The notes under the pieces: model-generated
The model's database searches: none
Seen by the model: the letters and a program-made list of their open reading frames with translations, nothing else
Told to the model about the DNA's origin: nothing
Shown here: positions 8,519 to 16,809 of the stretch, in pieces
How positions within the stretch are numbered: position 1 is the first letter of the stretch
How the letters are laid out: each line of letters starts with the position of its first letter
Position numbers and translations under genes: made by a program
From: Bacillus sp. UNC438CL73TsuS30
GTDB taxonomy: Bacteria > Bacillota > Bacilli > Bacillales > Cytobacillaceae
Direction: 5' to 3'
Assembly (NCBI RefSeq): GCF_000482325.1
Contig: NZ_KI535301.1
Location: 1-64,000, forward strand
Length of the DNA: 64,000 nucleotides

Positions 8519-8776
8519 AAAAAATGCCACCGAAGTAGATTCAGGTGGCATATCAATACCCCGCATCATACCTTCCGAAAGATAGCTCAACACGATTAGC
8601 TGGTAGGGCTAATCATGACAGTTCTGTTCCTATTTGGAGACAGCCCCAGCATACTTTTATAAGAGAAAAAATATGCTTCGGCAGCTTTTCCTTTCAAACG
8701 AAGTTAACGATGTCTCTTTCATCTCGTCCGCTTTACTAATAAAAACCGCGACCTCTACCTCATCGGTTTGATGAGG
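8519..8776 (-). promoter_or_regulatory. lysine riboswitch (L-box) with terminator, controlling lysP
   Basis: Read on the minus strand, the leader has the conserved L-box signature: GATGAGGTAGAGGTCGCG at the 5' end, AGTAAAG, GAAAGGAAAAGCTGCCGAAG, TGGGGCTGTC, ACTGTCATGA and TGAGCTATC. The expression platform is TGCCACCTGAA..TTCGGTGGCA (8525-8550) followed by a T-run, a standard intrinsic terminator. Lysine binding is expected to favour the terminator and shut off lysP. A further small hairpin (AGCACC/GGTGCT, about 8468-8487) lies between the platform and the start codon. Confidence 0.95.
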
Positions 8777-8806
8777 ATTTAAATATTCAAGTTAATATAT
8801 TAATAA

Positions 8807-8834
8807 AGTATAAATAATATTAAAAAATTGTCAA
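8807..8834 (-). promoter_or_regulatory. sigma-A promoter of lysP
   Basis: On the minus strand TTGACA (8829-8834), a 16-base spacer and TATACT (8807-8812), about 30 bases before the riboswitch. The rest of 8835-9056 is AT-rich with no other feature that I can support. Confidence 0.65.
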
Positions 8835-9089
8835 TTGTTTTTCTTAAAGAATAATTTTCATCAAAATAAGGGAAAATATAACACTGAATAAATAGTATAT
8901 ATCCTACATAAAAATTCAATTTTATAAGGTTTTTTTCAATAATATTGGTAAAATATCCGAAAAGATTAATAAAAGAAAATTTAAATTTATCTGATAATTG
9001 TATATTATTGTAAAAAACTATTAAATTTACTTGGGGACCGAGAATCGGTATGATATTTGAAAAGAATAGATAGTAGGAGGGGCACTTTC

Positions 9090-9905
9090 TTGCAATATCT
9101 TGGAATAGTTTTCGGTTCTCTCATTGTTGCTTTTGGATTTAATCTTTTCTTAATTCCTCATCAAGTCTTAAGTGGAGGAATGAGCGGAATTTCCATGATT
9201 CTAGGGATGATTACCCCATTAAATACGGGATTTGCAAACTTTCTTTTGAATCTTCCGTTATTAATTATTGGATATAAAATGCTCGGACGAAGATTAATTA
9301 TTAATTCAATCCTATCCGTAATCATTATTTCGATTGGTCTTTATATCATTCCTGTTCATGCCATCGCGCAAGATAAAATACTTTCTTCTATATTTGGAGG
9401 AGCGATTACGGGACTTGGGGTCGGGATGGTATTTCGCAGCTCTGGATCAACAGGCGGTTTTGATATCATTAGCATGATTCTAGCAAGAAAAATGGATTTT
9501 CCAATTGGTGCCCTTCTATCCGGGATGAACGGTGTAGTCATAATCATCAGTGGATTTTTATTTAATTGGGATTCTGCTCTCAATACATTGGTCTCCATTT
9601 TTGTTACCGGTAAAGTGGTCGATGCCATTTATACGGACCATGCCAAGCTTACTATTATGATAATTACTGAAAAAGGCGAAGAAATGCGGAAACATCTGCT
9701 GTCTAATTTATACAGAGGTTTAACCATAATGGATGGAGTAGGCGGTTACTCTAATAACAAAAGAAATATTTTAGTCACGGTTATTTCCAGGTATGAATTA
9801 AATGATGTTAAGAATCTCATCTCTGAGGTGGATACCTCAGCATTCGTTAATATTACCGAAACAATTGAAGTAATGGGACTGTTTCATCGACCCAGTCCAA
9901 ATTAG
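9090..9905 (+). CDS. YitT family membrane protein with DUF2179 domain (paralogue 1)
   Basis: A 271-residue protein with an N-terminal five- or six-helix membrane domain (first 150-160 residues), containing the family patterns IPHQVLSGGMSGISMIL, LLNLPLLIIGYKMLG and STGGFDIISMILARK. It is followed by a cytosolic DUF2179 domain (TIMIITEKGEEMRKHLLSNLYRGLTIMDG). The function of YitT proteins is unknown. The TTG at 9090 is chosen because AGGAGGGG (9074-9081) lies 8 bases upstream; a TTG at 9057 would place that ribosome site inside the gene. Two paralogues are at 18025 and 40185. Confidence 0.85.
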   Translation: MQYLGIVFGSLIVAFGFNLFLIPHQVLSGGMSGISMILGMITPLNTGFANFLLNLPLLIIGYKMLGRRLIINSILSVIIISIGLYIIPVHAIAQDKILSSIFGGAITGLGVGMVFRSSGSTGGFDIISMILARKMDFPIGALLSGMNGVVIIISGFLFNWDSALNTLVSIFVTGKVVDAIYTDHAKLTIMIITEKGEEMRKHLLSNLYRGLTIMDGVGGYSNNKRNILVTVISRYELNDVKNLISEVDTSAFVNITETIEVMGLFHRPSPN

Positions 9906-9911
9906 TACACA

Positions 9912-9959
9912 AAAGGGGCTCCCAAAGGTCAGTTAACTGACTTTTTGAACAGCCCCTTT
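9912..9959. terminator. bidirectional terminator
   Basis: AAAGGGGCT (9912-9920) pairs with AGCCCCTTT (9951-9959), enclosing an inner AGTTAACT hairpin. It is followed by T-rich sequence and sits between convergent stops of the YitT and DUF421 genes. Confidence 0.75.
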
Positions 9960-9963
9960 CTTT

Positions 9964-10824
9964 TTAACCATTCAAGTATGGTTCTAACTGATCGATTGAA
10001 TTTTGGACAATGGCTGCATTTTTCATATACATGTCCTTTGATTCCTCACAGTTGGTGGAAAGTGAAAATAACTCCAAGTCTGCATGGGTTTTTTTCAGCA
10101 TCGCCATTAAGAGCGGCCGCTGCTGCGGGGAAGGTACTTGTAATTTGTCATCATAAATATCGATGGTTAATTCCCCGTATGAATCCACCTGTCCGATAAA
10201 AACATTATCAAGCGTAACCCCGAGTTTTTCTAATTCTGTAGTAAGCCAGCCACGGCTTTTTCCTGATGAACGAAGTGCTTCATCTAAAATTTTTCCGTCC
10301 ATAATTACGGTTTGGGGCTCTTTTTCATTTGCGGTTTTCATTTGCAAATCTTTTGGAGTGAGAGGTCGATTCTCTTTCTTCAACATGGCACTCAAATTCC
10401 CTTTAGGTTCTAGGACAGCAAACTCAACATCAGCGATTCTAAAAATGTCCTTCTGCCTAAGCAGGGCGGATAATTCATCAATCGTGTATTTTTCCTTCTT
10501 TAAATTTTCTTCCAAAACTTTTCCATCCTTAATTACTACAGCTCCTCTACCATCCATAACATCACGGAACTTTTTGCTTTTTAATGAAAGGAAGTCAGCC
10601 ATGAAAGTAACCAGACCAAACACGATGATGGCCAACGCCCCATGATATGCATTACTTTCAAGTCCAGTCACTACTTCACCAGCAATACTGCCTATAGTAA
10701 TGCCTGCAACATACTCAAAGAAGTTAAGTTCGGAGATTTGTTTTTTTCCAAGAAGTTTAGTGGTTAGAAATACTAATAATAAGAAGATTAGTGATCGAGC
10801 AATTATTAAAACCCATCCAGGCAT
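9964..10824 (-). CDS. DUF421 (YetF/YcaP-like) membrane protein
   Basis: 286 residues with three N-terminal membrane helices (to about residue 80; RSLIFLLLVFLTTKLLGKKQISELNFFEYVAGITIGSIAGE is the family signature). These are followed by tandem soluble lobes containing GRGAVVIKDGKVLEENLKK...DELSALLRQKDIF and a second VIMDGKILDEALRSSG..WL copy. YetF-type proteins occur at the end of spoVA-2mob spore heat-resistance operons together with DUF1657 genes, exactly as placed here after two DUF1657 genes. The fold's activity is unknown. An inner-forespore-membrane location is an inference. Confidence 0.85.
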   Translation of the reverse strand: MPGWVLIIARSLIFLLLVFLTTKLLGKKQISELNFFEYVAGITIGSIAGEVVTGLESNAYHGALAIIVFGLVTFMADFLSLKSKKFRDVMDGRGAVVIKDGKVLEENLKKEKYTIDELSALLRQKDIFRIADVEFAVLEPKGNLSAMLKKENRPLTPKDLQMKTANEKEPQTVIMDGKILDEALRSSGKSRGWLTTELEKLGVTLDNVFIGQVDSYGELTIDIYDDKLQVPSPQQRPLLMAMLKKTHADLELFSLSTNCEESKDMYMKNAAIVQNSIDQLEPYLNG

Positions 10825-10843
10825 CTTTTCTCACCTCAATCCA

Positions 10844-11047
10844 TTATCCTTTGTATTGCGGTTCTTGACGTTCAAGTTCATATACTCTTGTCTGAATGTC
10901 CTTTTTTACCTGTTCAAATGTAAGGGCAGTCTCATGAAAAACTCTTTTCGCTTCCTCATCAAGTGAGTTGAGAGCCAGAGACGATAACTGTGCCTCAATA
11001 TCTTTAATCGTTGCAAGTGTTGTCTTTACATTAGAAGCAACGGTCAC
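10844..11047 (-). CDS. DUF1657 protein
   Basis: A 67-residue all-helical protein, MTVASNVKTTLATIKDIEAQLSSLALNS..., ending ELERQEPQYKG, which is the family's E-P-Q-Y C-terminus. It shares start and end patterns with its paralogue at 11141. DUF1657 genes are known from forespore operons with SpoVA or YetF proteins; the function is unknown. Only 19 bases separate it from the DUF421 gene, implying co-transcription. Confidence 0.85.
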   Translation of the reverse strand: MTVASNVKTTLATIKDIEAQLSSLALNSLDEEAKRVFHETALTFEQVKKDIQTRVYELERQEPQYKG

Positions 11048-11105
11048 AATGCATCTTCCTTTCTTGAAGGACTTACTATGTAATGAGATTCACGATAGAA
11101 ATGAA

Positions 11106-11130
11106 AAAGGGGTTGGCAAAAACGCCAACC
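11106..11130 (-). terminator. terminator between the two DUF1657 genes
   Basis: GGTTGGC (11111-11117) / GCCAACC (11124-11130) stem with a T-run on the minus-strand side, directly after the stop of the upstream DUF1657 gene. It would make the first DUF1657 gene separately abundant, or partially uncouple it from the next two. Confidence 0.7.
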
Positions 11131-11140
11131 TATTTGCTTA

Positions 11141-11344
11141 TTATTGATTATATTGTGGCTCTTCGGCCTGAATTTCTTGAAGGCGTGGTTCTAAGCTATC
11201 TAACACTGATTGAGTCTGCTGGGCAGCTTGTTGATAAAGCTGTTTTGCATTCTGGTTATCAGTGGCTAATGCGAAGGTTTCAAAACTTGCTTGGGCACTT
11301 TTTAAACTAGCTAAGGCTTGCTTTACTTGTGTTCCTACTGTCAT
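11141..11344 (-). CDS. DUF1657 protein
   Basis: 67 residues, MTVGTQVKQALASLKSAQASFETFALATDNQNAKQLYQQAAQQ..., ending EIQAEEPQYNQ. It is a helical hairpin-type paralogue of the next gene with the same length and the same E-E-P-Q-Y end. GAGGGA lies upstream of the ATG. Likely the first gene of the spore-type cluster with the DUF421 gene. Confidence 0.85.
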   Translation of the reverse strand: MTVGTQVKQALASLKSAQASFETFALATDNQNAKQLYQQAAQQTQSVLDSLEPRLQEIQAEEPQYNQ

Positions 11345-11383
11345 TTAATAATCCCTCTTTTTCAATGAATTCAATTACAAAAG

Positions 11384-11414
11384 TAGTATGTGAACTTACA
11401 CATGAGCCTATGTA
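11384..11414 (-). promoter_or_regulatory. possible sigma-G promoter of the DUF1657/DUF421 cluster
   Basis: On the minus strand TACATA (11409-11414), an 18-base spacer and CATACTA (11384-11390). CATACTA fits the forespore sigma-F/G -10 consensus CATnnTA; the -35 is one base off GnATA. Forespore expression would agree with the known biology of this gene set. A second CATAGTA lies upstream of the other DUF1657 gene, after the terminator. Confidence 0.4.
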
Positions 11415-11489
11415 CATTTTTGTTTTCTTTTTTTAAAATTTCGCGCATATAGTTAAGCAGTATGAATTTTTAAACTTGGAGGGAAGAGT

Positions 11490-11831
11490 GTGAGAGATAA
11501 AATAGGAAAAGATGATTTTGTACCAGGTTTTGTTCCCCATCATAATCATGGTTCTGTTGATTATACAGGTGTAAGTTCAAACCATGTCCATCAGTGCCTA
11601 GATGTAACATCGCCCCCAATTCAAACCCAGGATGGAAGTCATATTCATTATACAGAAGGGTATGTACTATTTGAGGATGGACATACCCATTATTATAAGG
11701 CCTATTCAGGTCCAGCTATTTCTGTCGGTAACGGTATGCATGTTCATTATTATGATTTTCATACTACAGAGGATAGTGGTCATAGCCATCATGTAAAGGG
11801 CGTCGATCACCCCGCCCCAGGGTCAAAATAA
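11490..11831 (+). CDS. YmaF-like histidine-rich protein
   Basis: 113 residues with repeated His-containing blocks: VPHHNHG, SSNHVHQCLDVTS, DGSHIHYTEGYVLFEDGHTHYY, GNGMHVHYYDF and DSGHSHHVKG. The repeated F-E-D-G-H-T-H-x-Y pattern matches B. subtilis YmaF. The ordered His pairs suggest metal binding, which is inferred rather than known. GTG start with GGAGGG 8 bases upstream. No signal peptide. Confidence 0.65.
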   Translation: MRDKIGKDDFVPGFVPHHNHGSVDYTGVSSNHVHQCLDVTSPPIQTQDGSHIHYTEGYVLFEDGHTHYYKAYSGPAISVGNGMHVHYYDFHTTEDSGHSHHVKGVDHPAPGSK

Positions 11832-11841
11832 CGGAAACAAA

Positions 11842-11872
11842 AAGGTCTCTCTTCCATAGAAGGGGGACCTTT
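11842..11872 (+). terminator. terminator after the YmaF-like gene
   Basis: AAAGGTC (11841-11847) pairs with GACCTTT (11866-11872) around an imperfect CTTCC/GGGGG inner stem. The T-tail is weak. Confidence 0.5.
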
Positions 11873-11878
11873 ATGAAT

Positions 11879-12064
11879 AGGCTGTGTTAAAGGACAATGG
11901 TGATTTTGAAAAACGTTGATTGGAGCGGAAGGTGCGAGACTCCTGCGGGAGTAGCGGGACAGGTGAGACCCCACAGGCGCTTAAGCGCTGAGGAGGCTCA
12001 CCGCTCGCCCCGCGGAAAGCGAGCATCCTGGAGCGGAAATCAACAACAAAGTTTAACAGAGCTT
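11879..12064. repeat. Bacillaceae-type intergenic hairpin repeat, copy 1 (about 185 bp)
   Basis: A GC-rich element starting GTTGATTGGAGCGGAAGG, through GAGACTCCTGCGGGAG, GTGAGACCCCACAGGCG, CCGCGGAAAGCGAGC and ending CTGGAGCGGAAATCAACAAC. Ends are imperfect inverted repeats (GCTGTGTTAAA... / ...TTTAACAGAGC), and the whole can fold as a long branched hairpin. A second copy is at 39925-40085. I recognise this as a very common Bacillaceae intergenic repeat. It fills the gap between two convergent genes. Confidence 0.85.
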
Positions 12065-12069
12065 AAGGT

Positions 12070-13317
12070 TTAAAAAATGATTTTTTCCAAAACAAGGGGA
12101 TTTAGAGCAGTGGTTTGGTCTACAAATAGGAACGCATCATAGCGCTCACCCATTTGAGAAGGAACATAATTTCCAAAATGCTCATATTCCGGCTGATAGA
12201 CAACACCAATTGCCCGATGACCAATGGTATTGTCGAATTCATAGCGATTTTCATCTGTAAACAAAAGAAACTGATTAAATTCTCCACTCAAATGCATAAG
12301 ATACTCCCAACTTCCATATTGAGCAGGAGGCACCTCCGTAATTTGAAAATTCAAGCCCCAATCCCTAGAAGCAATGACAGTACCGCTATAGGTACCGAAG
12401 CCCACGATGTAAACATCCTTTTCTGGATGCCTCTCTCGGAGCAATTGTCCAACATTGACCATCCCATCTTCCTTCATGTCGGTTGCCCGGGCATCGCCAA
12501 CATGTGTGTTATGCTCCCAGATAATGATCTTTGCATCGTCACCATAATAGTTGATAATCGCTTCAATCGCTTCAGCCATGTGACGATCTCTAATATTCCA
12601 GGACTCTGAATCACTTCGCACCATAATGCGATAATATTCTTCCGCATGGGCCGTAACAAGTGCGTTCACTTCCATGTTCAGGCTTCCCTCGAAGTCATCC
12701 TGGTATTGCCATTTATTTTTTTGAATGGATGATAATAATTGGAGTGCTTCATTGGTGCAGTTTTCTGATAAATAACCAGCTGACACAGCATAAGATTCAT
12801 GATTACGATTATACGTTTCGAAACAGGAAAAAGCTTTTCTAGCTGTTTCAAGTTCTGGTGATTGAGTTTTTTCAAGGTAATGGATAATTTCATCCAAACT
12901 TTCCCATAAACTGTAGACATCGATGCCGTAAAAACCAACATTTTGATTACTTTGTTGATTATAATCTTTTAACCATTCGATGAGGCCGATCATTTCATGA
13001 TTTGCCCACATCCAGGTTGGCCATCGTTCAAATGCCTCTAATACTTCCTTAACATTCTGTTTTGGTTGGCCGTATCCTTTTATATAGCGATTGATATTTT
13101 GACAAGCCGGCCAATCTCCTTCAACCGCGATTATCGAAAATCCTTTTTCCGTAATTAATTTTTTTGTTAATTCAGCACGAAGTGTATAAAATTCGGAAGT
13201 TCCATGTGATGACTCCCCTAAGAGCACATATTTTGCTTCCCCAATTTGCTGGATAAGTGGATCTAAATCATTAATGGAAGAAAACTGCTTGGCATGTTTT
13301 TTAATGGATTCCTGCAT
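12070..13317 (-). CDS. erythromycin esterase family protein
   Basis: 415 residues of the EreA/EreB-like fold: YVLLGESSHGTSEFYTLRAELTKKLI (catalytic-site GE-x-x-H-G-T), VEGDWP.C.NINRYIKG, WANHEMIGLIEWLKDYN, GFYGIDVYSLWES and IIWEHNTHVGDAR (the conserved E-H-N-x-H). Relatives hydrolyse macrolide lactones, but many chromosomal Bacillus members have no shown substrate, so resistance should not be assumed. The start at 13317 (MQESIKK) has AAAGGA 9 bases upstream; the ATG at 13335 overlaps that site. Single-gene unit. Confidence 0.85.
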   Translation of the reverse strand: MQESIKKHAKQFSSINDLDPLIQQIGEAKYVLLGESSHGTSEFYTLRAELTKKLITEKGFSIIAVEGDWPACQNINRYIKGYGQPKQNVKEVLEAFERWPTWMWANHEMIGLIEWLKDYNQQSNQNVGFYGIDVYSLWESLDEIIHYLEKTQSPELETARKAFSCFETYNRNHESYAVSAGYLSENCTNEALQLLSSIQKNKWQYQDDFEGSLNMEVNALVTAHAEEYYRIMVRSDSESWNIRDRHMAEAIEAIINYYGDDAKIIIWEHNTHVGDARATDMKEDGMVNVGQLLRERHPEKDVYIVGFGTYSGTVIASRDWGLNFQITEVPPAQYGSWEYLMHLSGEFNQFLLFTDENRYEFDNTIGHRAIGVVYQPEYEHFGNYVPSQMGERYDAFLFVDQTTALNPLVLEKIIF

Positions 13318-13479
13318 TCTATCCATTCCTTTCATTTTAGACTCAATGAAGGTCTTTAATAATGTTCCCTTGTCTATTTAAACCTAAAGAAAAAGACGCC
13401 TTCATTTCCATTGGGAAAAAGAGGAAGTTATTATGTTAAAATCAGTATTTACTGTACGTAAGAGTGAAATATTTTGTTG

Positions 13480-13509
13480 TTGACATACTAAAGGGTATCT
13501 ATATATAAT
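13480..13509 (+). promoter_or_regulatory. sigma-A promoter of the MarR efflux operon
   Basis: TTGACA (13480-13485), 18-base spacer, TATAAT (13504-13509). Downstream, TATTCG is repeated directly (about 13533-13547, 9-base period) around a TTCGAA core. This is a candidate MarR operator, but the symmetry is poor. Confidence 0.65.
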
Positions 13510-13587
13510 TCTATCTTGTGATAAATCAATTCGTATTCGAAATATTCGATTTAGAAACCTTAGATTATCGAGGCAAAGGAGGAAGTA

Positions 13588-14028
13588 ATGTACGAATTAA
13601 ACAATGTAATTGTTGAGTCATTTTCGGAAATAAACAAGGCCATTTATCGGCTTATTAAAACTGAAGCAGACCGGATGGGAATCACGGTCGTTCAACTGAA
13701 GGCCCTTTATAGAATTTCTTCAAACCCTAAGATTGGCTTGGGTGACCTAGCCGATAAATTAAGGTTAACGAACAGCACTGTCAGTGGGGTTATTGATCGA
13801 TTAGTTCAAAGTGGTTTGGTTGAGCGGATTGTTCCGCCTGAAAATCGCAGAGCGGTTTCGATTCATTTAACCCAAGCTGGAAAAGAGCTGTTAGATCAAG
13901 TTTATTCTTCTGAATCTATCCTAAGAAAAAAATTAAATGATGTGATGGATTTACCAAAAGAGGAGATTGAACATTTATTAAGTTTACACAGGCTTATTCT
14001 AACGAAGCTTTCAATTGAGGAGGATTAA
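13588..14028 (+). CDS. MarR family transcriptional regulator
   Basis: 146 residues with a winged helix-turn-helix (GLGDLADKLRLTNSTVSGVIDRLVQSGLVERIVPPENRRAVSIHLT, about residues 51-95) between dimerisation helices. MarR proteins commonly repress the adjacent efflux genes and release DNA on ligand binding. AAAGGAGG precedes the ATG. It is the first gene of a three-gene operon, with 5 bases to the HlyD gene, so autoregulation is likely. Confidence 0.9.
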   Translation: MYELNNVIVESFSEINKAIYRLIKTEADRMGITVVQLKALYRISSNPKIGLGDLADKLRLTNSTVSGVIDRLVQSGLVERIVPPENRRAVSIHLTQAGKELLDQVYSSESILRKKLNDVMDLPKEEIEHLLSLHRLILTKLSIEED

Positions 14029-14033
14029 TTTAT

Positions 14034-14699
14034 ATGAACACTAAACGGCTGATTTTAGTAAACATTTTGATATTACTTATTTTAGTCGGAGGGGGTTTTG
14101 CAGCCTATTCCTACTACAACAAAACAGTAAATTATTTATCTACTGACAATGCTCAAATTGCAGGGCAGCAGGTGACAGTTGCTGCACCGGCTAATGGGAA
14201 ATTAACAGATTGGACCGGAAATGTAGGCGATCATTTTTCCAAGAATCAAAAAATTGGAACCATTCTAGCTGCTGGAACGGGGGCGGGGGCAGCTGCAGCA
14301 CCAACTTCCATTAATATAACTCTTCCGACTAGTGGCACAATTGTACAAACCAATGCTGTGAAAAATTCCTTTGTAGCTGCTGGTACCCCGCTTGCTCAGG
14401 TATATGATCTTGATAAGTTATGGGTAACTGCTAATATTGAGGAAACTTCAATTGATGCAATAGCTGAAGGGCAAGATGTTGATATTTATGTAGATGCTTT
14501 TCCTAATTCAACATTAAAAGGAACAGTGGAGAAAATTGGCCTTGCAACATCAGGTACTTTTTCTCTTCTGCCAAGTTCCAACAGTACAGGTAACTATACA
14601 AAAGTAACACAAGTAATTCCTGTTAAAATTTCAATTGATGATAACAAAGGACTTCAGATTGTCCCTGGTATGAACGTGACCGTGAGAATTCATAAGTAG
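14034..14699 (+). CDS. HlyD/EmrA-type efflux adaptor
   Basis: 221 residues: one N-terminal membrane anchor (LILVNILILLILVGGGFAAYSYY), a biotinyl-lipoyl-like half motif (VTVAAPANGKLTDWTGNVGDHFSKNQKIGTI), the second half (LPTSGTIVQTNAVKNSFVAAGTPLAQVYDLDKLWVTANIEE) and a beta-barrel domain ending VPGMNVTVRIHK. It lacks the long alpha-hairpin of Gram-negative EmrA, as expected where no outer membrane exists. It likely partners the downstream DHA2 transporter. Confidence 0.85.
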   Translation: MNTKRLILVNILILLILVGGGFAAYSYYNKTVNYLSTDNAQIAGQQVTVAAPANGKLTDWTGNVGDHFSKNQKIGTILAAGTGAGAAAAPTSINITLPTSGTIVQTNAVKNSFVAAGTPLAQVYDLDKLWVTANIEETSIDAIAEGQDVDIYVDAFPNSTLKGTVEKIGLATSGTFSLLPSSNSTGNYTKVTQVIPVKISIDDNKGLQIVPGMNVTVRIHK

Positions 14700-14707
14700 G
14701 TGATTCG

Positions 14708-16507
14708 ATGTCAATATATATCACGGTTTATGTCATTTTAAGCATATTGGTGCTATTACTGTTTAATTTTATGTTTATGAAAAAAGGCAGAAAACCCAAG
14801 AATCGTTCTGTAAAGGATTCAACCCCTGATGTTCAGGAAAAGAATCACAAAAGGAACATGGAAGAAGAAGTAGAGGATTTATTGAAGGTATCTGCGATAA
14901 CAGAGCCAGCATTGGAATATGTTGAAGCAAATGTAGAACCGATTGAGGAAGAGGAGTCACCAACATTATCAAGGGTGAAAGAAGCGAAAAAAGAAATAGG
15001 AAAAGGAAAAATTCTTACAGCTTTGATGTTGGGGGCATTCGTCGCGATTTTGAACCAGACCTTGCTTAATGTTGCTATCCCACATATCATGTCGGATTTA
15101 AATGTTTCCGCAACAACAGTTCAATGGTTATCCACTGGCTATATGCTTGTGAACGGTATTTGTATCCCAATCACTGCCTATTTAATAGAAAAGTTTGGTA
15201 CAAGAAGATTATTTATTACCGCGATTATGCTTTTTACAATCGGGTCATTTATATGTTCGTTTTCAACAAATTTTAGCTTTCTTATGATCGGCAGGATTGT
15301 GCAAGCATCCGGTGCAGGTATCATTATGCCTCTGTTGATGACTGTTTTCTTTGCTATTTTTCCACCGGAAAAACGGGGAATGGCGATGGGGATGATGGGA
15401 ATTGTTATGCTGTTTGCCCCAGCCATTGGTCCAACTTTATCAGGGTGGCTGATTGAACATTATTCTTGGAGATTATTGTTTGATATTGTTATTCCAATTG
15501 GTATTATTGATTTAATCTTAAGCTTTATTTGGATGAGGGATGTAACGAAAATCACCAATCCAAAGTTTGATCTCCCAGGTGTATTATTCTCCACATTGGG
15601 ATTTGGTTTCCTCCTTTATGGTTTTAGTGAAGCCGGAAGTAAAGGGTGGTCGAGTGGAACAGTAGTGATCTCGCTTGTCATTGGAATCATTACATTAATC
15701 GCCTTTGTCATTCGTGAGCTAACAACTGATCATCCGATGTTAGAACTGCGCGTCTTTAAATATGATATTTTCGCATTAACGACAATTATCAGTATGATTA
15801 TTAATATGGCGATGTTTGGCGCAATGATCTTGCTGCCAATCTATCTGCAAAATATTCGTGGATTTACTGCACTAGAATCGGGCCTTCTGTTACTGCCAGG
15901 AGCAATTGTGATGGGCATAATGTCACCCATATCCGGTGCATTATTTGATAAAATTGGAGCCAGATGGTTAGCCGTTGTCGGGTTAACGATAACAGTTATT
16001 ACAACTTGGCAATTTTCTAGCCTAAGCATGACGACTAGTTATTCTCATATTTTATTCCTATATGTAATGAGGATGTTTGGAATGTCCTTTTTAATGATGA
16101 CGGTTATGACAGAAGGATTAAACCAATTACCACGTCATCTTGGCGCCCATGGTACTGCTGCCTCTAATACAGCTCGACAGGTTGCCGGAAGTATTGGAAC
16201 AGCGTTTCTTGTTACAGTTATGTCGACTAGACAAGAAGCCCATATGGGAGACTATTCAAACCTGATTACAAGTACCAACCCATTTATCGCAGGAAAAGTA
16301 TCCCAAATTGGTCAAGGTATTGCGGCGCTTGCACATGTACCTGCAGGTGCTGGTAACCAACTGAGTTTGTATATGATTTATGGGCAAACCATGAAACAGG
16401 CAACCATTGATGGAATCAATGATTCATTCGTTGTTGCAACGGTTATTGCAGCAGTTGCATTGGTTCTCGCTTTCTTTATTAAACGCGCACGTATAAAGGA
16501 ACAATAA
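14708..16507 (+). CDS. DHA2 family (EmrB/QacA-like) multidrug MFS transporter with N-terminal extension
   Basis: A 599-residue protein; typical DHA2 members are about 480-510. The 14-TM core starts near residue 105 (ILTALMLGAFVAILNQTLLNVAIPHIM) and has motif A AYLIEKFGTRRLF, motif C-like GIVMLFAPAIGPTLSGWLIEHYSWR and a final basic tail. It is a proton-drug antiporter. The first 100 residues are unusual: one hydrophobic helix (ITVYVILSILVLLLFNFMFM), a basic patch, then a strongly acidic linker (MEEEVEDLLK...EPIEEEESPT). Follows the adaptor gene by 8 bases. Confidence 0.9.
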   Translation: MSIYITVYVILSILVLLLFNFMFMKKGRKPKNRSVKDSTPDVQEKNHKRNMEEEVEDLLKVSAITEPALEYVEANVEPIEEEESPTLSRVKEAKKEIGKGKILTALMLGAFVAILNQTLLNVAIPHIMSDLNVSATTVQWLSTGYMLVNGICIPITAYLIEKFGTRRLFITAIMLFTIGSFICSFSTNFSFLMIGRIVQASGAGIIMPLLMTVFFAIFPPEKRGMAMGMMGIVMLFAPAIGPTLSGWLIEHYSWRLLFDIVIPIGIIDLILSFIWMRDVTKITNPKFDLPGVLFSTLGFGFLLYGFSEAGSKGWSSGTVVISLVIGIITLIAFVIRELTTDHPMLELRVFKYDIFALTTIISMIINMAMFGAMILLPIYLQNIRGFTALESGLLLLPGAIVMGIMSPISGALFDKIGARWLAVVGLTITVITTWQFSSLSMTTSYSHILFLYVMRMFGMSFLMMTVMTEGLNQLPRHLGAHGTAASNTARQVAGSIGTAFLVTVMSTRQEAHMGDYSNLITSTNPFIAGKVSQIGQGIAALAHVPAGAGNQLSLYMIYGQTMKQATIDGINDSFVVATVIAAVALVLAFFIKRARIKEQ

Positions 16508-16511
16508 TAGA

Positions 16512-16539
16512 AAAGGGCTCAGCATCTGCTTAGCCCTTT
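16512..16539 (+). terminator. terminator of the MarR-HlyD-DHA2 operon
   Basis: AAAGGGCT (16512-16519) / AGCCCTTT (16532-16539), then ATTTTTAT. Confidence 0.8.
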
Positions 16540-16631
16540 ATTTTTATAGAATTATTTCCAAATATTTCACATTTTCGTCACAGGTAAACGGTGAATTCTC
16601 ATTTTTCGGTGCTATACTATAGGTGTAGAGG

Positions 16632-16809
16632 TTAATAAAACAAATTAACATCTTAGGAGACTCAACCATACGTGTTCGTTCCGTTTGTGAACGAGTAGTA
16701 GGTAATCTGTACCAATATTTGGATAGGAGGAGCGATGAAAAAAATAAATTGGAAAAGGATGCGAAATTAATTATCTTAACCTTCTTCCAATCAAGTTTTT
16801 CATTGCCAT
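16632..16809 (+). CDS. unidentified open frame, possibly a gene remnant
   Basis: A frame of about 58 codons after an in-frame TAG, with no convincing start. It reads through INILGDSTIRVRSVCERVVG, an amphipathic YLDRRSDEKNKLEKDAK stretch and a hydrophobic end. TAGGAG at 16654 might act as a ribosome site for a non-ATG start. Within it a second start, GGAGGAGCG-ATG at 16735, gives only 11 codons. No family recognised; it may be non-coding. Confidence 0.2.

Noticed and set aside
8545-8739. 64-codon plus-strand frame
   Set aside because: It lies entirely inside the lysine riboswitch on the other strand.
12070-13317. Macrolide-resistance determinant
   Set aside because: The erythromycin-esterase fold is clear, but chromosomal homologues are common in bacilli without shown resistance, and there is no mobile context.
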